Of a stretch of 13,846 nucleotides of DNA, positions 1 through 6,594 are shown one piece after another; position 1 is the stretch's first letter, and every line of letters starts with the position of its first letter. Source of the DNA: Pseudoneurospora amorphoporcata. Its lineage: Eukaryota; Ascomycota; Sordariomycetes; Sordariales; Sordariaceae. The DNA is taken from assembly GCA_033297205.1 (NCBI GenBank), contig MU859474.1, positions 1 to 13,846 on the forward strand. The letters run 5' to 3'. The translations under genes and the position numbers were made by a program. The notes below the pieces were generated by a model. It saw only the letters and a list, made by a program, of their open reading frames with translations, searched no databases and had not been told where the DNA came from.

Positions 1-160
1 GTCTGGATATAGGGTAGGGCTGAGCCATGCCCTGGATCCAGACTGAGGCCCACTGGTGCCTGCATGCGTGCGATCCTATTGGCCAATGGCCAATAAAGAC
101 TCGATGGCTGTACTAATCGTGCAGCGTATTACTAGTGCTATTATAGGTAATCCTGTGATA
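1..160 (-). repeat. Inverted copy of the G1 LTR (LTR bases 1-160, reverse orientation)
   Basis: These 160 bases align without gaps to the reverse complement of 6350-6509, with 147 identities. All 13 differences are transitions, and 12 of them are CpA-to-TpA or TpG-to-TpA changes, six in each copy. The LTR's outer terminus falls at position 160, and Gag-frame sequence begins within a few bases. The copy is cut by the window start; about 85 further LTR bases would be expected upstream. A normal LTR element would have this repeat in direct orientation. Confidence 0.93.
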
Positions 161-1377
161 CTAACACCGCGCTTGACGTTGCCACCGACGCCTACAGTAA
201 ACTTAAGAAGGACGTCACCGCCAAACTCAGGGAAAAGAACGATACTATCAAAGATCTCAAGAAGACTATGCGCCTAGGAGCTATCCCTCCCGAAGCTGTC
301 CCTATAGACGACGACATATCCACCCCCAAGTTTAGGATTAGCAAGGACCCTGAAGTCTTCACTGGCGAGGGCAGCACCGCCGTCAAACGCGCTGAGTCTT
401 ACCGCGCCTGGCGTGCTAAGATCGAGCTCTGTTGGTTTCAGGATGCTTGGTACTTCGATCAAGATGAGCGTTACAAGTTCGCCCAGATCATGCAGTGCCT
501 TGGTGGCGCTGCCTTTCACGCCCTCTCCGCCCAGGCCATGCCGTTGCTAAAGGAAGCCGACAAGGATAAGAGGAAGTGGAAGACTGGCGAGGATCTGCTC
601 GCTCACCTCGATACCAAGTACGACCGTATGGATCTTACCCTCGAGTCCCGTCGTGACCTCGAGACCCTGAAGATGACCAAGGGTTAGAAGTGGCTCGATT
701 TTGAGGATAGATTTACCACCCTTATCGACCGCTGCGACCTCGACGACTCCATAAAGACCCATTACCTGAAAATGAAGGTTATTGACGAGATCCGTAATGC
801 TATTGCTTATCAGCAGGAGCTCCCCGCTCTCAACGATTACAATAAGTGGCTTGCCCTACACTGCAAGCTCGCTACCAACCTCGAGGAGCGCGACTGGCGC
901 AACAAGACCACCGTCCAGTTCTATAAAAACAACTCTAGCCCTAGCGGCGGTTCCGCTTCTACCGAGCGCACCGTTAGCCAAGGCGGCACCGCTATAGATC
1001 TCGACGCCATAAACGCCTTCAACGTTCAACTATCTCGTATAATCGATAAGGCGGTTATCAACTACCGTATGTAGAATGGTCTTTGTAAGCGCTGCGCTAG
1101 ACTAGGTCACTACGCCTATAAATGCCGCAATAGTATTAATATTGGCATCCCTAAGGAGTAGAGGGAGCGCAATCGCCGCAACCGTCGCGGCAGAGGCGGC
1201 TACAACAACAACAACAACCGTAGCAGACCGGCCATAGGACAGTTTAGTTATAGCAATAACGGCAATGACGGCGCTCGAGTTAACGCCGTCGCTACCGGTA
1301 AGCCCGCCGCAGCGCCCACTCCAGCTCCTACCCAACCCGCAGAATACAGCGCGGGAAATACGCCGCCTCTCCACTAA
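151..1377 (+). pseudogene. gag: Gag of G1, 5'-truncated, three in-frame stops
   Basis: The Gag structural protein would assemble the cytoplasmic particle and package element RNA. The frame is open from 151 (a TAA precedes it inside the inverted LTR), but Gag-like sequence starts near 172 and has no Met before codon 268. The original N-terminus is probably lost. A short charged, probably coiled-coil stretch (about 190-270) precedes the capsid-like region (about 300-900, rich in Trp and charged residues). A C-X2-C-X4-H-X4-C zinc knuckle lies at 1084-1125 with all four ligands intact, then an Arg/Gly/Asn-rich tail. Stops are TAG at 685, 1072 and 1159 and the probable natural end TAA at 1375. The three TAGs fit mutated Gln codons. 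Pol follows in the -1 frame. Confidence 0.82.
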
Positions 1378-1392
1378 ATCGCTTAGAGAGGC
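1353..1392 (+). promoter_or_regulatory. Candidate -1 ribosomal frameshift signal at the gag-pol junction
   Basis: A slippery heptamer of the form X-XXY-YYZ, GGGAAAT, lies at 1353-1359 and is in the correct phase for the Gag frame (GGA AAT codons). Five bases later a perfect 7-bp stem can form: GCCTCTC at 1365-1371 with GAGAGGC at 1386-1392, leaving a 14-base loop. The Gag stop (1375-1377) falls in that loop. A -1 slip here enters the frame that carries protease, RT and integrase. Site, phase, spacing and stem are seen directly; function is inferred. Confidence 0.55.
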
Positions 1393-1541
1393 CGTCGTCC
1401 GTAACGATAATAAATGAGGGGGAGAATAATTTAGCAGACCTAAAAGTAGTTCAACTCAAGAACTCAAACTTAAATAGCTATAATAATAATTCTATCCTTC
1501 TCTCTGCTCAAATCGTTTATAGACCGCGCAATTAACGTAGT

Positions 1542-1860
1542 AAATGTGCCGCTCTAGTCGATAGCGGATATTCCGCTCTCGCCTTTATCGATTGCAGCTT
1601 TGCCGCCCGTTATACCATCCCGCTATTAAAACTCCCTAAACCAAAGGCCTTGTATCTAGCTGACGGCGTGCCCAAGGATCTCATTACTCACTACTGTAAG
1701 GTTCAACTGCGGATCGGCTACTATACAAAAACGATCGCCATACTAGCCTATAATCTAGCGGCCGATCACCCCGTGATCCTAGGCATACTATAGCTCAAGC
1801 TTTATAACCCTATAGTATTATGGTTAGACGGCGCCGTTACCTTTAATAATTACTGTGCGG
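1542..1860 (+). other. Retropepsin-like aspartic protease domain of G1 pol
   Basis: The stretch reads ALVDSGYSALAFID, a DSG active-site motif in a retropepsin-like context (D at 1560-1562). It is followed by a hydrophobic stretch ending in PVILGI, which matches the flap-to-C-terminus pattern of retroelement proteases. This domain would cut the Gag-Pol precursor inside the particle. The catalytic Asp is intact. A TAA precedes the domain at 1533 and a TAG follows the PVILGI motif at 1791. Confidence 0.75.
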
Positions 1861-1899
1861 ACCGCTACCTTCCCGCTAACCTCTCGCCCTCTTTATAGT

Positions 1900-2750
1900 A
1901 TACTCTAAAGGTTTGGAAGCACGCCTATACGCATTATCACGAAACTATGCGAAGCATAGTTAAGGCCGACCGCCCTAACACCCCAATCGCGGACCTCGTC
2001 CCCGACATCGTTGAAGACGGACCCCCCAGTACCCCGGTTAAGGACTCCAGCACCCTAATCGCGGCCCCCAAGCGGACTAAGCCCGCCGTCTGCCGCACCG
2101 TGGCTGGCCAGCGGAGGTCCGATCCCTACCACCGCGTTATAGTGCGCCGATTATACTTCTCGAGCGACCCCGTCAACTTAGCGGACATTAGGGATATAAT
2201 AGCCGCCGGTTTTAACTAGCTGTACGAGAAGTTTAATTTACGAACGTTCTGTACTTCGTACGCAGAGATCTGCGAGATTATAAAGGAGGCTAGGGCGGAG
2301 GAGGAGGCCTGGGCCAAAGAGGCAGAGGGGGGCGCCCCAGAGCCTAAAGAGCATAGAGACGATGAAGGCGTCGTTGATAGAGGGGCAGAGACAGGAATTG
2401 AGCACGACTACAATACACTAAGCGGTTTAGCTAACCTCACCCCAGAAATAGAGCAGGAGATCTGGAACGGCGACAGTACCAAGTACAAGAAGTTGCTAGG
2501 CAAGCGTTACTACCTGTAGATTGATGCTTGCGCTAGCAAGGGCTCCAAGGTCGCCATCCGAGCAGCAAAGATCGTTAAGCACGTACACCTCAGCGGCAAC
2601 GCAGAGGAGGATTACGAGCGCTGCGAAGCTATCAGGCTAGCTAGCATTACGGAAGAAGATGCAGCCAAATTCTACGAGAAAGCTGATAAGCCACCCAAAA
2701 CTGACTCCCAGATCAAGGAGAAGCTCCCCAAACAGCACTGGAACCACCTT
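1900..2750 (+). other. Protease-RT linker of G1 pol
   Basis: About 280 codons between protease and RT hold no catalytic motif that I recognise. The sequence is Pro- and Lys-rich at first, then strongly acidic (Glu/Asp/Ala-rich around 2270-2400), then returns to a KADKPP-type segment that usually precedes the RT fingers in fungal gypsy elements. Stops at 1896, 2217 and 2517 are all TAG. A long spacer here is common in this group; its role is unknown to me. Confidence 0.6.
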
Positions 2751-2779
2751 AACGTCTTTAGACCTTACAACGCTACGGT

Positions 2780-4086
2780 CTTACCCCCTCACCGCTCGTA
2801 CGACCTCAAGATTGAGCTCCGCCCGGGCGAGCAAGCACCCTACACGAAATCTAGGGCATTCAATCCCGATGAGCTGAGCGTAATTAAGAAATGGATTGAC
2901 GATAATCTTCGCACAGGGTTCATCCGTCCTTTATAATCCGAGGCCGCTTCCTAGATTCTACTAGTAAAGAAACCCGGCGGAGGTGTTAGACTTTGCGTAG
3001 ACTACAAAGGAATTAACAATGTTACTTTCAAGAGTCGCTACCCGCTCCCTTTAATCAAAGAAACCCTTGACGCTATTTGCAAAGCAAAGATCTTCACCAA
3101 ACTGGATATCATCGCCGCTTTCAACCGTATTCGCGTCGCGGAGGGACACGAATGGTTGACGGCATTTATCACCCGTTTTAGTCTCTTTGAATTATTCGTA
3201 TGTCCTTTCGGCTTATAGGGAGCGCTAGGCGTATTCCAAAACTACGTTAACGATATCTTATACAATATCTTAGATATTTACGCGACCGCCTACTTAAATA
3301 ATATCTTTATCTTTTTGGATAACGAGGAAGAGTACCAGAAATATGTAGACGATGTTCTTGCCCGTTTGGAAAAGGCTAGCTTGTAGGTCGATATTGATAA
3401 GTGCGAGTTTTATATTAAGAAAACTAAATACCTCGGGCTGATTATTACGCTTAACGGTATTGAGATGGACTTAGAGAAGGTTAAAGCTATTACGGACTGG
3501 AAGCCCCCAATGTCTAAGAAGTTTTTACAAAGTTTCCTAGGATTTGCTAACTTTTATCGTCGTTTTATTAAAGGCTTCTCGATAATAGCGGCACTACTTT
3601 ATAACCTTACGAAGAAGGACGCGGAATGGGTATGGACCGCAATACAGCAGTCCGCTTTCGAAGCTTTGAAGACTGCGTTCACAAGCGGACCGACCTTGCG
3701 TATCTACGATTGGTCCAAGAAGACAGTCGTCGAAATTAATGCCTCTAATTAGGCGTCTGGCGGCACCCTCTCCTAGTACGGAGATAACGGCGTACTCTAC
3801 CCAATCGCTTACTTTTCGGCACGACACTTAGCGGCGGAGTGCAATTACGATATTTATAATAAAGAGCTCCTTACTATCGTTAAAGTTCTAGAAGAATGGC
3901 GTTCAAAATTAGAGGGCGCCTAGTAACCTTTCGATATCGTTACGGATCATAAGAATTTAAAGACCTTCACGATAAACAAGCAGCTCATACCCCGCTATAT
4001 ACGGTAGTTACAATTCCTATTACGCTTTAACTTCTTAATCCGCTATACACCGGGATCACGGAATCTTCGTCCAGACGCGCTGAGTA
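2780..4086 (+). other. Reverse transcriptase and RNase H domains of G1 pol, catalytic residues damaged
   Basis: RT begins at the PPHRSYDLKIEL motif (about 2780) and includes KKPGGGVRLCVDY (about 2970-3005). Motif A, TKLDIIAAF, keeps its Asp (3105-3107). The motif C box, normally Y-L-D-D, reads YLNN at 3291-3302, so both metal-binding Asp residues are Asn. RNase H follows. Its first Asp in the VEIDAS-type motif is Asn (VEINASN, 3738-3740). The NKELLTIV Glu, the VTDHKNL Asp and the terminal PDALSR Asp remain. Stops at 2934, 2952, 3216, 3384, 3750, 3774, 3921, 3924 and 4005 break the domain. It would have made cDNA from element RNA and removed the RNA strand. Confidence 0.9.
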
Positions 4087-4439
4087 GGAAACTAGAGGAC
4101 GTGCCGCTGGATATGGATGATTACCGTTTGAAGGTTAGGAATTGCAAACTTATTGACCTAGCCCGCTTTAAGGATGGGTGCCTCTCCCTGTCGGGTATAG
4201 CTACTAACGTCCTCGACTTCGACGAGGAGGTCTTCTTACTATCCCTGGATACTTTAGAGGAGCCGGACAAGTCGACCGACGACATCATTAACGAAAGCTA
4301 CAACTAGTCAACCTTAATGTAGGAGGCCGTTAGCTGCCTAAGAGATCTAGGCCGTACTGAATGGCGCCCCTATATTAGAAAGAAGCTGAAGGTCGCTTTC
4401 GCTGAATGCTCTACGGCGGGAGGCAAGGCGTACTATAGA

Positions 4440-5560
4440 GGGAGGGTGCTCATCGATCCCGATAACACCGCTACCCACCTACTACTTATCCACCGCGCTC
4501 ACTCGTTACCAACGGCGGGTCACCCAAGTAGAGATAAGATATAGGTATAGATGAACGAGTATTGGTATTGGCTAGGCATAGTAGAAGCCGTTCGGGCTTA
4601 CTACAAAGGTTGCCTGGTATACTCGAAAACGAAAGTATCGTAGCGCGCTAAGGCAGGTTATCTCAAGCCTATACCCGCAGTCTACGTGCTATAAACGGAC
4701 ATCTCAATTAATTACGTCTCTCCATTGCTAGAAAGTTTACATCTAGGTCAGAAGTTCAAGCACATCGCCGTCGTGGTAGACCGCCTGACGAAGATGCGCC
4801 ACTACATCCCCACTATCACTATAGAAGCGGAAGAACTAGCGGACCGCTTCATTAACTATATTTACACCCTTTACGGCCTACTAGATACCGTTGTTTCCGA
4901 CCGCGGCTCCTAGTTCGTTTCTCTGTTCTAGTTTACAATCTGCAGACGCCTAGCCATTAAGAGGCTGTTGAGCTCCGCTTTCCACCCACAGACCAATGCC
5001 TAGACGGAGCGCATCAACGCAGAGATGGAGCAATATCTGCGTATCTTCGTCAACTGGGCACAGACAGACTAGGCACGATGGCTCCCACTAGCGGAGTTCG
5101 CAAGTAACAACATGGTTTCTAAAACTACGGGCGTGACTCCCTTCTTTACCAACTATAGCTTTCACCCCCGTATAGGCGTTGAGCCCGTAGCGGTTGTACC
5201 GTTAGAGGGCTTCTCACCGGCACAATAGAAAGAATATTTAAAGGCCAACGAGCTGCTCGCTCGTTTTGAGGCCATTTAGGATTATATACGTACCTCTACA
5301 AAGAAGGCACAAGATAGATACGAGGCCAACGCCAACGAAAATCGGTCGGACGCACTAAAATACCGCTCTAATAATTTCGTTATGCTAAATACGACCAATC
5401 TCAACGACGGCAAGCCACACGACAAGCTTTGCCCCTGATAGGAAGGCCCTTTTAAAGTAGATTGGGCACGTTCCTATAATGTCAAGCTGATCTTACCTAC
5501 CAATATGAAATGCTCGCCAGTTTTCCATATCTCTATGGTCAAACCTCACCACGCGGGCCT
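4440..5560 (+). other. Integrase domain of G1 pol (HHCC, DD35E), partly inactivated
   Basis: The N-terminal HHCC finger shows the two His around 4491-4503 and the first Cys at 4611, but the partner Cys reads Tyr at 4620-4622. In the DD35E core the first Asp is Asn (DISINYVSPL, 4710-4712). The second Asp (VVSDRGS, 4899-4901) and the Glu (5007-5009) are intact, with exactly 35 residues between them. A C-terminal region ending in CSPVFHISMVKP (about 5508-5545) matches the usual GPF/Y-type end before the chromodomain. This enzyme would insert the cDNA in the nucleus. Many TAG stops lie at Gln or Trp sites (4542, 4548, 4911, 5001, 5070). Confidence 0.88.
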
Positions 5561-5645
5561 TCCTAGCCAAGCCGATTTGCAGGGCGACGTGCGAGTTAAC
5601 AAAGGCAAAGTAATAGTTAAGACTGATGATTACGAAGAAGTGGCA

Positions 5646-5814
5646 GAGTGGGAACTCGACAGGCTGTTGGACTGCTTCCAACGAGGAGGCAACCGTCACT
5701 GGTTCTACACCGTAAAGTGGAAGTATCACAACCCCACCGACGAGCCCCTTAACAACGTTAAAGGAGTAAGAGAAGCTGTCACTACCTTCCATCGCGATCA
5801 CCCAAATGCGCCTA
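5646..5814 (+). other. Divergent chromodomain at the C-terminus of G1 pol
   Basis: The stretch from EWELDRLLD through FYTVKWKYHNPTDEPL to FHRDHPNAP follows the chromodomain pattern (V/WExIL...YxVKWxGY...EPxxN...FHxxHP). The KWKY core is kept and the canonical W-x-E-P step is replaced by D-E-P-L. Chromodomains of this class can steer integration to methylated histone H3 in heterochromatin; binding here is not demonstrable. It is clearly less canonical than the chromodomain of the second element at 11923-12080. Confidence 0.7.
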
Positions 5815-6272
5815 TCCCGCCAGCGGTTCGAAATTGGCCAGAGATTAAGGCCATACTTCAAAAACGGGCCCCAACCCCGAAGCGGAAGGCCCAGGCGCCC
5901 CAAACACGCTACACGACGCCTCCAGCCCCGCCCCCGAGACGTTCTAGACGTATTACCGACCTGAAAGAGTAGATTAATACCGCCGTCGCGGACATCGCGG
6001 TTGACTATGAAGTACGAGGGTCCGCGATCGAGGTCGTAAGCCGGGAGCTCGAACCCTTAACCGAGGAGGACTCAAGGAAGATGGACCAGTTCCTCAGTAG
6101 AGTATTTGGGAGGCTGGCGGAGGTCTGGCAGGGTATGCGGCCCCTGATAAGGAATGTGTAGGCATAGTTAGAGGATGGGACCTACCAATAGGATGATGAC
6201 GACAGCGCGGCCGTTTAATCGCGGATCACGAGCGCTCAGTCACGGATCGAGGAGTTGGAAGACGGGGATTGA
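5815..6272 (+). other. C-terminal tail of G1 pol beyond the chromodomain
   Basis: After a Pro/Arg-rich stretch ending in RRSRRITDLKE, the same frame continues past TAG 5970 for about 100 codons to TGA 6270. It contains a charged helical segment (MDQFLSRVFGRLAEVW, near 6090) and an acidic end (SRIEELEDGD). Five stops (5970, 6159, 6165, 6189, 6216) all fit mutated Gln codons, so the tail was probably translated in the ancestor. I do not recognise its function. Confidence 0.55.
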
Positions 6273-6334
6273 GGGATAATCTATTATTTCATGTATATAT
6301 ACTAGATAGAGGGTTTGAAGCTCTGTGAGCTTCT

Positions 6335-6349
6335 TTTGCAGGGAGGTAG
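6335..6349 (+). promoter_or_regulatory. Polypurine tract of G1
   Basis: The purine-rich run GCAGGGAGGTAG directly precedes the LTR start at 6350. This is where plus-strand DNA synthesis is normally primed in LTR retroelements. Its position fixes the orientation and the left edge of the 3' LTR. Confidence 0.75.
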
Positions 6350-6466
6350 TATCACAGGATTACCTGTGATGGCACTAGTAATGCGCTGCACGATTGGCAC
6401 AGCCATCGAGTCTCTATTGGCTATTGGCCAATAGGATCGCACGCATGTAGGCACTAGTGGGCCTTA

Positions 6467-6509
6467 GTCTGGATCCAGGGTATGGCTTAGCCCTACCCTA
6501 TATCCAGAC
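6467..6509. repeat. Imperfect hairpin inside the G1 LTR
   Basis: The 43 bases fold on themselves: GTCTGGAT pairs with ATCCAGAC at the ends, and inner blocks AGGGTA/TACCCT and GGCT/AGCC extend the stem with about three interior mismatches. The same hairpin, reversed, is at 1-43. The window begins exactly at its edge. Confidence 0.75.
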
Positions 6510-6515
6510 CGTACA

Positions 6516-6543
6516 CCTCCCTCTCTTCCCTTCCTCTCTCCTC
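6516..6543 (+). promoter_or_regulatory. Pyrimidine-rich tract in the G1 LTR
   Basis: Twenty-eight consecutive C or T bases precede TACAAC. CT-rich blocks often lie just upstream of transcription starts in filamentous fungi, so this may be part of the LTR promoter. The tract is seen; the role is inferred. Confidence 0.4.
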
Positions 6544-6594
6544 GTACAACTACGTATGTCACATCTACCCTATACCTCGCCCTGCACCGTGATA

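Larger units (their letters stand above)
1353..6272 (+). pseudogene. pol: Pol polyprotein of G1 (PR-RT-RNase H-IN-chromodomain), about 33 stops, no indels
   Basis: One reading frame can be followed from the frameshift site to TGA at 6270-6272, about 1,640 codons. Domains in order are aspartic protease (1542-1860), a long acidic linker (about 1900-2750), RT (about 2780-3440), RNase H (about 3500-4085), integrase (about 4440-5560), a divergent chromodomain (5646-5814) and a C-terminal tail. I count about 33 internal stops: 27 TAG, 5 TAA (1533, 2934, 3924, 4692, 6216) and one TGA (5436). They fall at sites where relatives have Gln or Trp, and one Arg. Both Gln and Trp sites are hit, which argues for mutation rather than stop-codon reassignment. 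Several active-site residues are also changed. The lack of frameshifts over 4.9 kb points to point mutation rather than neutral decay. Confidence 0.9.
1..6594 (+). mobile_element. Ty3/gypsy chromodomain LTR retrotransposon G1, RIP-like decay, inverted 5' LTR
   Basis: The order Gag, protease, RT, RNase H, integrase and chromodomain identifies a Ty3/gypsy element of the chromovirus type. The right end is well defined: a polypurine tract, then an LTR with TATCAC/GTGATA ends that stops where LINE RNase H homology resumes. The left end is abnormal. The flanking LTR copy is in reverse orientation and abuts the Gag reading frame directly, so the expected 5' LTR, primer-binding site, leader and Gag start are absent. 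The outer part of the inverted LTR should lie upstream of this window. Gag carries 3 in-frame stops and pol about 33, with no indel seen in pol. The element is almost surely dead. Confidence 0.9.
6350..6594 (+). repeat. 3' LTR of G1 (245 bp)
   Basis: The LTR starts with TATCAC just after the polypurine tract and ends with GTGATA at 6589-6594. These are perfect 6-base inverted ends, and TG...CA ends with one CpA/TpG-type change each would explain them. LINE RNase H homology resumes at 6595, which independently supports the right edge. The LTR holds a near-palindromic start (6351-6370), a 14-bp perfect palindrome (6421-6434), a long hairpin (6467-6509) and a pyrimidine-rich tract (6516-6543). 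Confidence 0.82.

Noticed and set aside
5493..5903. 136-codon open frame on the - strand over the G1 chromodomain region
   Set aside because: It is a shadow of the + strand pol frame, with no recognisable motif of its own and a composition that follows the complement of pol.
1353..6272. Reassigned TAG codon (TAG read as Gln) or programmed readthrough
   Set aside because: TAG also stands at conserved Trp sites, TAA and TGA occur too, and catalytic residues are mutated in the same way. Mutation explains all of these; recoding does not.
1..6594. DIRS-like element or DNA transposon, because the ends are inverted
   Set aside because: A DD35E integrase, polypurine tract, aspartic protease and gypsy-order domains are present, and I see no tyrosine recombinase. 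The repeat is a gypsy LTR in the wrong orientation.
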